DNA of 64,000 nucleotides from Yamagishiella unicocca. Taxonomy: Eukaryota; Chlorophyta; Chlorophyceae; Chlamydomonadales; Volvocaceae. Made by a program: the position numbers and the translations under genes. This document shows, piece by piece, positions 10,901 through 21,800 of the stretch (positions are counted from its first letter, which is position 1; the number at the start of each line of letters is the position of its first letter). The stretch spans positions 62,001 through 126,000 of the forward strand of contig BDSL01000060.1 in assembly GCA_003116995.1 (NCBI GenBank), given 5' to 3'. The notes beneath the pieces were generated by a model. That model saw nothing but the letters and a program-made list of their open reading frames with translations. It did no database searches and was not told where the DNA came from.

Positions 10901-13900
10901 TGGTTGCATCGCAGCTAACCAATTTCCGTAACAGGCAGCTTCGGTTGTAGAAATTAACTACCCCTACGTGGCGCTCTACATTTTTGTTATGCACTGAATT
11001 AATCGTCAATGGCCAGGGGAGTCGTGCTTGTAGGCGCGGAGCGGGATGGCGCATGAGTGCCCTTACCTATTAGGGCATTAGGGCCTCGCTCGGTCGCGCT
11101 CCTCACCTGATTTAAGATGCGCACTAGGCGCCCGAGCCGCTTTGACTAGCTAGCTAGCCGGCTGGCTGGTTGGCGGGCTATGTCCCATGGGGTTAGGTTA
11201 TGAGCGGAAATAGACCTGTGGGGCCAGGGCAGTGTGATGTGTTGCAGCTGCGCACCTGCAGTGCTGCAGTGCTCGTGGCGGTGGCCGCGGCCCACACTCG
11301 GAGCAGCGTATCCTTGCTGCCGCTGACTAGCTCCCTGCTGTCGGGGCTCCAGGCGACGCAGGTGACGCCGTCCTCGTGGCCCTGCGAGCGAGCAAAGGTA
11401 CCCGGAGGTCACGGAGAAAGCAGCATTTCACCGGCATCCACCTGTACTGCTGCTGTAGACCTGTACTGCCGTAATTCGTACACCGGTGACCCACGCGGTG
11501 CGCGTGCCGTATTCGGCAGTCACCGGCACACGCGCACACAACGTACGGCACGGCTCAGCGGCAAATTAACACGCAAACGGTGCGTGTACGTGTGCGTGTG
11601 TATGCAAGCCTCAACGTAGGTTTCGCGCGGCTGGTCGCTTCCATCCACTAGATGATGATTTCAAAGCACCGTCCTCTGCGAATAACATCTCACGCTCGCA
11701 GAAGCCCCCAAATGCCCTCAATACGCAGCACGCTCCGCACCTACCTCGAGCACGGCAGTGCACTCGCCGCACCCGATATCGCACAGGCGGATGCTCCTGT
11801 CCTCGCCGCCGCTGGCAATCGCCCTGCCGTCGGGGCTCCAGGCAACGCAGGTGACGTAGCCGGAGTGGCCCTGCACATCCGGCACCATCACAAGGCCGGC
11901 ATTCAGGCGGTATGTGAGGAAACCCCCGGGTCGACATTCAGGTGGGAGGACAGGTAGTGTGGCGGTCCATCACTCGCAAGAAGGGCACGTGCACGCCTGG
12001 TGCATGATCACACGATACACCACCACCACCACCACCAGCTGCGCCCGATACGTGCACCGCCAAGCGAGTGAGGTGACGCGCGGCTTGTGTACCTTGCAAC
12101 AGACAACGCCACAAACTCTAATCGCCGCAAAACCCTTTCAGCACAGCGCTGCCGTGGCTGCGCCGATTGCGCGGGAGCGGTACGACCGCCGCCTGTCGTA
12201 CACGCGCCGTACCTCCAGGGTGGCCATGCACTCGCCGCTGACCGTGTCCCAGAGGTGCACCGTTCCGTCGTCACAGCCGCTGGCTAGCGCCTTGCCGTCA
12301 GGGCTCCAGGCCAGACACGCGACATTACCGGTTGTGCCCTACAGCAGCGGATGAACGGGGAGAGGTGTGGTTGATGCGATGTAATGCGTTGCGCGCAATC
12401 CCATCTGCTCGGAGGGCCCCTGCCGGCAAAGATGTTTAATTCACCGCTTTAAATTGTTTGTAACTGGGGTTTGGAGGCTTAAAGGCCGTAAAGGAGACTC
12501 GAGTTAGCGCAGCATATTTACTAAGCGGGCTTCGGGTTGGGACCTGACGCGCTTCGCGAGCCCAGCACTCCACCTAGCTAGTTAGGCACGGTAAGGCAGT
12601 TCCGCCGCCGTACTTGAAGACCACCCGCAGAAGTGAGGCAAAGATCTCCGCCCCCGCTAGGCCGCCCCCGCCAGTGGTATGTACTCGCCTGCAGTGTCAG
12701 CTTCAGCACCGACCAGGTGCGGGACACCCCGAGACCGTGCAGCAGCCGCCACCGCGCCTTGCCCGCCGCCGCCGCCAGCATCTGCTCCTGGCCGTGCCGG
12801 AACGCCACGGAATCCAGCGGGCAGAGCAGCCCCGTGGACGCCACGTCTTCCGCCGTCCGGGCAGCCGCCAGCTCGTGCTGCTGCGCCAGCAGCCACCGCT
12901 GGATGTCCACCAGCACGGCTCCCGGCCGCGGTGCTCGCAGGATGTCGCGGATGAGCATGTGGCCGTGACCGTGACGAAACACGGCCGCCAGGAAGGCGTC
13001 ATCCAGAAGCAACCGCTCCAGGGAGGCGCCCTGCCGGCTGGCCACCAGGTGCCGTACCAGGTACTTGAGGGCGTACACGGAGGGGTGGACGTGTCGGTCC
13101 AGGGAGGCCAGGAGCGCATTGGCGATGAGCTTGTGGCCGAGGCGGGTGTCGTCATCGGCGGCGGCGCCGCCGTGCTTGGTATCCGCCAGCCAGTCGGCCA
13201 GGGACCTGTGCAGCGCGTACACGTGGTGCTCGTCCACGTAGAACAGCACGGGGTACCCGGGCAGGTGCGCCAGGGCCGAGTGGAGGCCCATCACGTGCAG
13301 CAGGGACTCGGGCAGCGGCTCCTGCGCCGCCAGCAGCACCCGCAGCAGGCGGCGCACGGCTTGCGCCTCCAACGGGGTGCGGCCGGACATGCTGGAGGCG
13401 AACACATGGCCGTAGGCCCAGTAAAGGTCGGCGAGCTGCGGCGGGCCGGCAGCGGCGCCAGCAGCAGCGGCGCCAGCAGCAACGGCACCAGCAGCAGTAG
13501 CGCCGTCAGCAGTAGCGGCGCCAGCAGCAGTAGCGCCGTCAGCAGCGGCGCCAGCAGCAGCGGCACCACCACCAGCAGCGCCAGAAGTACTCGTAGTGCC
13601 GTCCCAACCCGGCGGAGGTGGTGGTGGTGGCGCAGCTGCAGCAGGACCAGGGTCAGCAGCAGTAGGAGGCGGGGTAAGGCCCCGCAGGCACTCATTCACA
13701 ACGGTGTAGTACACCAGCACGCCGCCGCTGCCGCCGTCGCCGCCGCCACTGCCGCCCTCGCCGCCGCCGCTGCCGCCGTTGCGGCCGTCGTCGCCGCCGC
13801 CGGCAGGCCCACCGCTGCTCGCTGTGCCGCTCGAACCGGCGCTCCTGCCGATAACCGCTTCCCGCCGCAGCTCCTGCGGTGTCACGTACTGCACACCGCC

Positions 13901-16900
13901 CTGGCCGTGAAAGCAGCGGCTGAGGGCCGCCGTCACGTTGCCCCCCACGGCGGTCCCGCGGGTGGTGATGATGAAACGAACACAGCCGGGGAGCTCCTTG
14001 AGCTGCCGTACGAGTAGCTGGTAGATCTTGTTGCCGCACACATGCACCACTGCCTGGCGGCGCTGCCACCGCACAGCTGGGTTCTCGCAGCGTTCGCCGG
14101 GGGCATCGGCAGCAGAGCCACCGTCGGCATCGGCATCGGCATCGGCATCGGCATCGACATCGTCGTCGTCGTCATCGTGATCGAAAAGGTCCTGCGATGT
14201 GCTGGCCTGTGGGTCGGCCTCGTCCAAGGCGTCAATCAGGACCACCAGCTGGCGCCCGACCATGTTCGTCTTCCGAAGCGGCTCCAGCAGCAGCTCCCGG
14301 GCGGCGGTGCGCAGGTCGATCGTCCCGGACAACTCCACGGTGCCGGCGTCCAACAGGTGCGTGCGGACGTCCGGAAGCCTAGGCGGGAGCGAGTGCAGCA
14401 ATGTAACAAAGTGTTGGAAGGGGAGAGAAAACGTCGCCTACGTTCTATGTGTGTGTGTGTGTCTGTGTGTGTGATGGTTGTGCGATGGGTGGGCTGGCAT
14501 CCACGTGATGTGCCGTATGTGCTCTGACAAGAGGACAGCAGGCGGGGCCGGGAGGTCGGTGTTGTCTCTGCGGAAGTGCGGTTTGGTGCGCCCCTCGCTG
14601 CCCGCACTCACACCATCGCGCTGGCAGCACCCCTCCCCTCCCCTCCCCTCCCCTCCCCTCCCCTCCCCTCCCCTCCCCTCCCCTCCCCTCCCCTCCCCTC
14701 CCCTCCCCTCCCCTCCCCTCCCCTCCCCTCCCCTCCCCTCCCCTCCCCTCCCCTCCCCTCCCCTCCCCTCCCCTCCCCTCCCCTCCCCTCCCCTCCCCTC
14801 CCCTCCCCTCCCCTCCCCTCCCCCCCCGATGTTACCCCCGATGTTACTTTGCGATGCCGGCCTACGGGATTCCTCTTGTACTCGCCGCCGTCACCACCAC
14901 CACCACCACCACCACCACACGAGCTATCCTACCCTATGTCGTGTTACCGGTCTTTACGCCACCCCCACCCCCACCCCCCCACCACCACACCGACCTGTCC
15001 GCAATCTGGAACGCCAGACTCCTGACGACGTTCAGCGGCTCCAGTCGCCGCTGGTCGCTGTACTTGATGAAGTGGTGCGCAACCACCGCGTGCCCGACCT
15101 CAGGAGACTCACATAGCGCCGCCGCGATCGTGGACTTGCCCTCCCCCGCCCCAGCCACCAAACACAGCACCCGGGGCCCCTCCGAGCCCGCCTCCAGCCA
15201 CCGCTGCACCGCCCCGAACTCCCACAGAGTGCCCCTGGAGCGATCCACCAGGCGGCGCAGGTCCACCCTGTACGACAGCGGCTGCAGCATGAGCATCAGC
15301 TTCAGCGTGGCGTTGAAGGCGGCTGTGGAGCCGTGCTGTTTCACCACGTCGTTCAGGATCATGGCCTTGTCCTCCGGCTTGAAGCACTGCGCCTGCTGGA
15401 TGTCTATGCCGTTGACCAGGGTGGCGCGGTCGGATGCCTTGAGCGGCAAGTGCAGGCCGTCTGGCCCGTGGGTCGCTACCGTTGCGGCCCACTCGTAGAT
15501 GCACCACGCGCGACTGGCGGGGTTGCACGGCAGCGTCGCCAGTACGACAATGGTGCCGCCCGTGGATACACTGATGGCGTCCTTGAAGGCGTGCACATCG
15601 TCCGCCTGCTCGGGGGAGTCGGCGTGCTGGGAGGGGCATAAAACCCAGTTACACGGCATGGGTAGGGGAGGGGAAGGGAGGTGGCATAAAAACCGGTTAC
15701 ACGGCATGGGTAGGGGAGGGTAGAGGAGGGGAGGGGGAGGGCGCGAGGGCACATGCGCTGGGGGGAAAGGAGGAAGGAAGGTGGCCGCCGGTGGAGCGGA
15801 AATGCACGTATGTATGCATTTCGGGCTGCCCCGTCCGGTAAGTCCAGCCCATGCAGCTCAGTTGCCAAACAATCGCGCGGGCAAGCCACCAGCCCACCCA
15901 GCTCAGCTGCCGTACCTGGTTCACCGCAAACACGTCCAGCCACACGCTTGTGTCCTCAGAGGCACTCGTGAGGAAGCCCTCGATACCCCGCAGCAGCCCG
16001 TCGAAGCTGTTGGCCCAGGCATGACTTATAAAGTACTGGGGCTTCCGTACATCGCACGGGTCCACCAGCTCTACCATGTCCGCCAGCCGACACTTGCGTC
16101 CCCGGGTGACCCACTTGACCCACTCGGTGACGTCGGCGGTGCTCTGGGACCGGTAGTCGCAGCCCACGAGTCTGAACTGCTTCTGGAGGAGGTCCTTGAG
16201 CCTGCGCAGGCCCCGAAGGGTGATGCCTCGGGAGGTGGCAGCTGACGCACCGCTGACCGGAGTGACTGATGGGCACAAGGGGGCAGGGGGCAAGGGGGTA
16301 AGGGCCCGGAGTGACTGATGGGCACAAGGGGGCAGGGGGCAAGGGGGTAAGGGCCCGGAGTGACTGATGGGCACAAGGGGGCAGGGGGCAAGGGGGAAAG
16401 GGCCCGGAGTGACTGATGGGCACAAGGGGGCAGGGGGCAAGGGGGTAAGGGGGCAAGGATGGGCGGTTGCGGGTGGGTGGTCGCGGCGGCGAATAGGCCG
16501 CGTTGGATCACGCACGGCGTAGAACTGGATGCAGTGCGCGCCTTGGGCAGTGGATGGAAGCGTGGACAATCTTGCTTGGTTGAGTTCTACTGGACCTACG
16601 GCACGCGACCACGTGCTGGTTCCCACACTGGGATTGAAATGGGCTAGGTACACGCGAAGATCAGCCCGAAGCTGATACTGCTGCTGTTGCTGCTGCTACT
16701 TGACTTCATGGGCTGTGTGTCCCCCTCCGTATACTGGCGCACCTTGTTGGCCAAGGGGGGCAACCCCAGTGCTCGCCACCTCCGCTGGCGTACGGCTATT
16801 TGGATCCTGATCGTGACCTCCATCGTGGGCGGGGCCAACGGCCACGGGCGCAGGGTTTGGTCCGCTCTCGCTGCACGACGGTGTGATGGGCGGGACCGGA

Positions 16901-17151
16901 GACAGCGGTGCCGGGTTGGCGTTGGGAGCCGCGTTTGCCGCCAGTTGTTGGGCTGCTGGCTCGATCTGGGGATCAATGCAGACGATGGCAATGTCGGGCG
17001 CTGCGTCGGAGCTGCCCTCGCTTTCAGGCGATGGCTTGGGGGCTGGGACCGGCTGGGGGGGCTGCGCTGAGCCCCCAGCGGCGGCTCCTTCCGCCGGCTG
17101 TGAACCCCGCTCCGGATCCGGCTTTCCATCATAAGAAGCACCAGCCAACAT
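4929..17151 (-). CDS. NLR-like STAND NTPase: TIR-like, NACHT, WD40 repeats
   Basis: My model has 18 exons and 1684 residues. Exons run 17151-16743, 16241-15916, 15626-14995, 14378-12689, then 14 one-blade WD40 exons, and the last exon 5141-4929; all phases agree. Residues 1-136 are Ala/Pro-rich and look disordered. Residues about 205-310 form a TIR-like domain ([26 protein letters not shown]). The Glu of CIYEW, near 290, sits where TIR NADases keep their catalytic Glu, which is an inference from position. NACHT follows with Walker [10 protein letters not shown] (about 403-411) and Walker [13 protein letters not shown] (about 500-511), then FIITTRG. Acidic Asp/Ala and Gly/Ala low-complexity tracts come next, then WD40 blades from about 1020 to the end. 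Known STAND proteins of this layout sense a ligand through the repeats, oligomerise through NACHT, and signal through the N-terminal domain. The start and exon 1 are the least certain parts. Confidence 0.8.
5405..5625. repeat. 28-bp minisatellite, 8 copies
   Basis: A 28-bp unit beginning GTACCATACACGTAAGCAAC repeats head to tail from 5405 with almost no variation. The eighth copy is incomplete. It lies in the last intron of the NLR-like gene. Its uniformity suggests recent expansion. Confidence 0.95.
8903..8927. repeat. GCTA microsatellite
   Basis: About six GCTA units in a WD40-region intron of the NLR-like gene. A shorter, degenerate relative occurs near 11143-11158 in another intron of the gene. 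Confidence 0.85.
9574..9770. repeat. Imperfect tandem duplication of an exon edge
   Basis: Two related copies, about 9574-9665 and 9683-9770, each begin with the sequence that encodes the first residues of blade 6 (GHTDI on the minus strand) with its acceptor CAG. Each copy continues through GCGTACGT-type runs to GGAACACCCCACC and CTGGCGGTG. The outer copy therefore offers a second acceptor but no complete blade. Confidence 0.8.
13440..13830. repeat. In-frame Ala/Gly-rich low-complexity coding repeats
   Basis: GCAGCAGCGGCGCC-like 15- to 30-bp repeats (13440-13590) encode Ala/Gly-rich segments with recurring DGATAAGA. A second block (13700-13830) encodes Gly/Ser-rich repeats. They separate the NACHT part from the region before the WD40 array and make a flexible linker. 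The open frames on the opposite strand are shadows of these repeats. Confidence 0.8.
14105..14165. repeat. In-frame GGCATC hexanucleotide run
   Basis: A GGCATC run inside exon 4 of the NLR-like gene. On the coding strand it gives an alternating Asp-Ala tract followed by poly-Asp, about 20 residues past Walker B. It probably codes a length-variable acidic loop. Confidence 0.85.
14630..14825. repeat. CCCCT pentanucleotide microsatellite, about 39 copies
   Basis: An almost pure CCCCT run of about 195 bp in the intron between the Walker A exon and the Walker B exon. On the transcribed strand it reads AGGGG repeated, which can form G-quadruplexes. Confidence 0.97.
15636..15722 (-). repeat. Intron repeat family A, two tandem copies at a 3' splice site
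   Basis: On the gene (minus) strand, two copies of a module with CCATGCCGTGTAAC, GGTTTTTATGCC and a C/T-rich tail lie directly before the acceptor CAG at 15627-15629. Similar modules occur in introns of other genes in this window. Confidence 0.7.
16259..16455. repeat. 49-bp minisatellite, 4 copies
   Basis: Copies start at 16259, 16308, 16357 and 16406. The unit begins GGAGTGACTGATGGGCACAA and continues G-rich. It fills the 3' part of intron 1 of the NLR-like gene and ends about 18 bp upstream of the acceptor chosen for exon 2. Confidence 0.95.
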
Positions 17152-18804
17152 CGTGAGCTCAGGTGGGACACTGTACGCCGCGTGACGCCCGGCGCCGCGT
17201 GCCGATGTGTTTTGGAAACAGAGGAAACAAAGGGAACACAGCGGTTACGGATATACCGCGGTGTCGATGGTATAGTGACAGCAAGTTTGAGTACTGCTGG
17301 TAATTATGACAACACGCGTGCAGTGCCATAAAAAAATGCCGAGGGAAGTTTGGCAAGCAGATACATGTTACACTGGCTGCCTCACTCTACCTCAAGGGCT
17401 CAATGCCATGTTTTTATGTAGATTTTGAAAGAATTCATTTGCTGCACTGCGTATCATGCCACGGGTGTACCTTTTTGAACTCCAGTACGAACATGGCATT
17501 CAGAACATTCTCCGCGCGGCATCCGGGCGGCCGCTCTTAATTTCGCCTACTGGTATCCATTCTGCATTCGGCCATATGGCGGCCCCCGGCTGTTTAAGAA
17601 GGCATTGTACGAGCGGTTTAGCCGGCATCGGCGGTAAAAATGTACTGGCTCGTCTGGGGAAATTCCCATTGTTCGCCCCAAGTTGTTGCAGGCTCACACT
17701 ATTAAGTAACATACTATATTACGTGCCTGCTATTAGGCGCATACAGTGGAAACTTGTAAAAGTGCAAGTGGGGGAATGATAGTTTTTAGGTTCCCGCTTC
17801 ACGGATTATCGTCCTACAAAAAATGTGGAGCATAAGTTACTTATCTTCGCTTTATCCAGCTACTGCATGCTCTGGCTAAGAAATGACGTCCTCTTGACAT
17901 TTCCCTTTTCCTTGTTACCGGCTTACTCCTCCGCGTTCTCGACATTTCCCTTTTACAATACCTACATGCGTACTGCATTCAGAACCTTGCATGTTCTCTG
18001 CGTGGTAAAAAATGTATAGTGGTAGGCGAGGCGCTTTTTGTCGGCCTGCCATGCCTGCCCGCATGGTCCTGTGATTTTCGCCTTCTATTGGCATGATCTG
18101 GGACATGGATCCATTTAGCAGCAGGGGCCAGTGTCGGTCAGAATACGGAACTGCGCCGGCAGCCGATGCATTCCAGGACAACCTGACCCGACATGACGCG
18201 CCTAGCGCGCAGGATTCCACAGGTGCGCCGTGCACCACCGCAGCGCCGTGCGCCTGTGTCCGTCGATGCTTTCCTGCTGTACGCTATTCGCGCCTACGAT
18301 AGCTCCCGGGGAGCAGGACACCTCGCACTCTCATCGCTTCACAACCCTCGCAAACCCAAAACTGCCGACCATCACAAGAGGCACCACAGCGCCGCTGCCG
18401 CTACGCGTCCCTCCACCACATCCTGCACTGCAGCTAGCGGCCACCTGACCCGGTCCGTGGTGCCAGCTGCCACACCTGCTGCCCGAATCATCAATGCCAG
18501 CAGCGCAACCCGAGCGCAGTTTCGGGGGCGCCCTCCCTGGATGCCTAGCGCCGCCATCCCAGGCGCTCCGAAACCTCCAGCCGCCGACCCGCGTCTCCCG
18601 AAACAGCGCTCCATCCGAAGGCGCGCGCGCCTACAAGCCCCATCTCCGCACCGCAGAGCTCAGCGGCCGCACTCACAGCGCGCGCGCCGCACGGCCGCCC
18701 TGCGCGTTCTTCCCGAACCCACTCAGCTTCCGGACCGCGGCTCTCCTCTCCACCCCTGCCCCCCGGTCCCAAGCATGGGCTTCTTCGCCGCCACCGCCAC
18801 CGCC
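17152..18804. other. Spacer between two minus-strand genes
   Basis: This holds the promoter side of the NLR-like gene and the 3' side of the CCDC124 gene. The stretch 17200-18050 is less GC-rich than its surroundings. It has short internal duplications, such as GACATTTCCCTTTT near 17897 and 17939 and GCATTCAGAAC near 17502 and 17973, as decayed mobile DNA can have. I recognise no gene; the open frame 18193-19008 (+) has no domain and overlaps the CCDC124 3' end. Confidence 0.45.
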
Positions 18805-21800
18805 TCACTTGGGCACCGCAGTGGGGGACTGCACCTGCACTTGGTTGAGCGGGTTGTCGGGAGCCTTCTGCCAGGTCTTCCAGAGCATGTCCTTGTACTG
18901 CGGCGGCGGGAAGAGCCAGGGACGAGGGCACCGACAACTTCAGACCAACGGGTAGCTACCGGTAGCTGGGCAACCCCCCCCCTGCTTGGCACAAAACAGC
19001 AAACTTAGAGTGTTTTGTTGCGGGTAAAATCAGCCACACAAAACACTGCGAGTTGCTCTGGGGCCAGGGGCAAAACCCATAGAAAGGGGCCAGGGCTCCC
19101 CCTACCATCTGCCCCATAGCCCGGGCCAGGGGCAAAACCCATAGAAAGGGGCCAGGGCTCCCCCTACCATCTGTCCCATAGCCCTACCTGCGACATCTTG
19201 AGCCCGGGCTTGTCCTGCTTGAGGATGGGCAGCGTGCGCTCCTCGTAGGCCTTCCAGGCCGCCTTCATGCGCCTGCGGGGGCACAAGAAGAAGGTAACGA
19301 CGACGGCGACGTGGGGGAGGGCGGAGAGGTGGAGGTGGGGCCCGCTGGCGCAGGGTGTGGTGGTGGCGGTGGGTTTGCGACGTTGGGCTCCTACTGCCCC
19401 CGGGGGTTTTGAGGAAGACCCGTGGATGTGGGGGGTGGGCCTGAGGGGACTTGTGCCCTCCGGGGTGAGCACTGGCGGGTAGGAGGCGCCTTGTTAGGCC
19501 CCCTCCGACGAAGTCCACATCCCCCGCCAGCCTGCCAGAACCAATATACTGTCCTCAGGCACCAACACACCGCCAGTCTGCCAGTGCCCCTGCTTCCCCC
19601 GCCTCACTTACCCCTCTCCTGCTACACCATTCTCCGGCTACTTCTTCTCCTCCTTACATGTCGTGTAAAAGGATTTTCTCGCCGATCCCTGCCTCACTCC
19701 CTCTCGTCTTAATTTTTCATTGCCGGCCCCCGGGTTTCGTCTCATCCCCCCCCTTCCCGCAGCACCCTCCCCACTATCTCCCCGCTCACTTCTCCGGGTG
19801 CTTGTCCGCTTCCTCCTCCTTGACCGTGAGCACCTTGAGGGCCGCGTCCACCCCCCGGGCGTCCACCGCCTCCACGCCGCGGTTGATGTTCTCGGTCTCG
19901 ACCTAGGGGGAGGGGGGCAGGGGGGTGTGGCAGCTGACATGCCTGTGGCGGTGATGTCGTGGTGGTGTGGTCGTGGTGGTAGGGGTGGTGGTGGTGTGGG
20001 TCGTCGTGGTAGGGGTGGTGGTGGTGTGGGTCGTGGTGGTAGGGGTGGTGGTGGTGTGGTCGTCGTGGTGATGGGTGTGGTGGTGATGGGTGTGGCGGTG
20101 ATGGGTGTGGCGGTGATGGAAGTGGCGGAAGTGGTTGCAACGCTGAGCATGGGCAGTCGTCGGCTTGTGGAGGTGGCGAGTGGTGGTGTCATCCACTTAT
20201 GCCTTCCATACACGCGACCTAGGTGAAGGGGAAAGCAAGACACGATCTCGCCCGGCCTCCCACGGGCCCCTACCCACCCCCAGCAACCTCCCCCACTACT
20301 CGGAGGGCATCTGTTAGGTCAACATCACACCACATGGCCTGCAACTCCCCGGCAGTAAGCTCACGGCCCCTCCGCTCCCGCAACTGCGCCGTACGGGCGG
20401 CCCCCACAGCGCTGTCCACCAGCTCTTTTGCAGCCAGTCTGTACCGGCGGGCCCTCAGGGACGAATGTGCAGGCTGCACGGTGGTCCGCGCCTCGAGCAG
20501 ATCACCCCCCCCCCAAGCCGCCGACGGGCCACATCCACCGGTTTTCCGATAGTCAACCCAAGCTCCCCGGCATGCAAACTCAAATGCGTGTCCGAAAACT
20601 GTTCTGCCGGCTAGTTTTATGTCCTCCGTCTCCTATGTCGTGTAAACGGGTCTTTTCGCCACCTTTCCCTCCCGAGCTGCTCCCAACATTAGCCCCTCCA
20701 CCGCTTTTCTCACTTCCCTAGGTGCTCTGCATGTCCCTCCCTGGACCCCCTCCATCGCCTCCCAACCCACCCCTGCCATGTGCGTCCTTCAAACCTCCTC
20801 CCGCTGGTCCGTTTCCTCTTTTGTCGCCCCACGACTTCCCTTCCCACCCCTCTTAAGATGTTTCATCAACCAGTCCTCCTTCAGTCATTTCTTTCTCCGC
20901 CACGATAGCTCGGTCGGGACTCGACCTCAGGCTTTGGGTGCTCGACCGAACCCTCCAACATGCGAACCCGAACGAGTATCCCAAACCTTTTCCGCCCAGC
21001 TTTTGCTTCTGTTAACCTTGTGCTGATCCACGGGTTTCGCCTCAGCCCCTCCCCGCGCCCACCTGTCGTGCGTACTGGTCCGCACTGATCTCCCTCCTCG
21101 CTGCCAGCTCCCTCTCCACCTGCGCCTCGTTCTTGGCCCGGTCCTCGAACTCACGCTGCTGCTGCAGCTGAAAGTGCGTCACCTGAGGTGTCGACGAGAG
21201 GGGAGGGGAGATTTCCGCGAGCGGGGGGAAGGGGAGAGGGTTTTTGCAGGGGAGGGGGAGTCGGGTTTTGCAGGGGAGGAGGAAGAGAAGGCGTGCGAGG
21301 GCAGGCGAGGGGAGGGGGATGGAGGCGGATGTAGCATTTTGGTTACGGAAGCGCAACGTTCCGTCTGCCCACAACGTCTCCACTAACTGCCCATTAGCCC
21401 CTTTAAGGAGCACACTCACACCCCTGGGCGGTCGTCGCTCCCTCCCCTGCGCGATCCGTCATTCGCTTGCCCCACGCCGCAACCCCCATCGTCATCGCCC
21501 TTCGCTTGTTGGAAACGCATTCGCGGATTCCCCTTGTACCCCCACACCCGCCGCCCCCCCGCCCTCCCCAGTCCTCACCTTTTGTGACCCAGCCTTCTCT
21601 GCCTTCGCCTTGGTCTTGGTGATCTCCTCTAGCTCGGCGTCCGCGAGCCGCTTCGCCTCGGCCTTCTTGGCCGCCAGCTCGGCGCGCTTCTTCTCCTCAT
21701 CCTCGCGCTTCTTGGACGCTTTGGACTTGTCGTTCTCCCCCTGAGAAGCCCAATACGTGTCCTGGAAGCGGCAGTAGCAGTAAAAGGAGGCGACGGCGGC

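Larger units (their letters stand above)
4929..12338 (-). repeat. WD40 exon array, one 42-residue blade per exon
   Basis: Exons, N- to C-terminal: 12338-12213, 11870-11745, 11381-11256, 10769-10635, 10202-10077, 9586-9461, 9141-9013, 8693-8568, 8119-7985, 7734-7609, 7263-7138, 6814-6689, 6387-6262, 5847-5722, 5141-4929. Eleven are exactly 126 bp, two are 135 bp, one is 129 bp, and the last adds a C-terminal tail. Each opens with GGN right after the acceptor AG and closes in phase 0, usually with Leu-Glu or Leu-Gln. The shared pattern is GHxxxVxxxAWSPDG, LASGSxD, TVRLWD. Blade 1 has lost the GH dipeptide (GTTGNVAC) and is read from a TAG acceptor. Blades 2 and 11 are partly identical in DNA. 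About 15 blades would make two seven-bladed propellers. Confidence 0.9.

Noticed and set aside
12614..14017. 467-residue open frame on the + strand
   Set aside because: It is the antisense shadow of NLR-like exon 4. It has repeat-driven Ser/Ala and Ala/Val runs and no domain, while the minus strand carries Walker B and phase-consistent splice sites.
14478..15116. Pro/Leu/Ser repeat protein frames
   Set aside because: They are translations of the CCCCT microsatellite in an NLR-like intron.
18193..19008. 271-residue open frame on the + strand
   Set aside because: Arg/Pro/Ala-rich with no domain. It overlaps the well-supported last exon of the CCDC124 gene on the other strand.
20270..20479. 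Possible extra CCDC124 exon (charged helix-like frame on the minus strand)
   Set aside because: The flanking exons already join in phase and match the family without it. Adding it would insert residues inside the conserved core.
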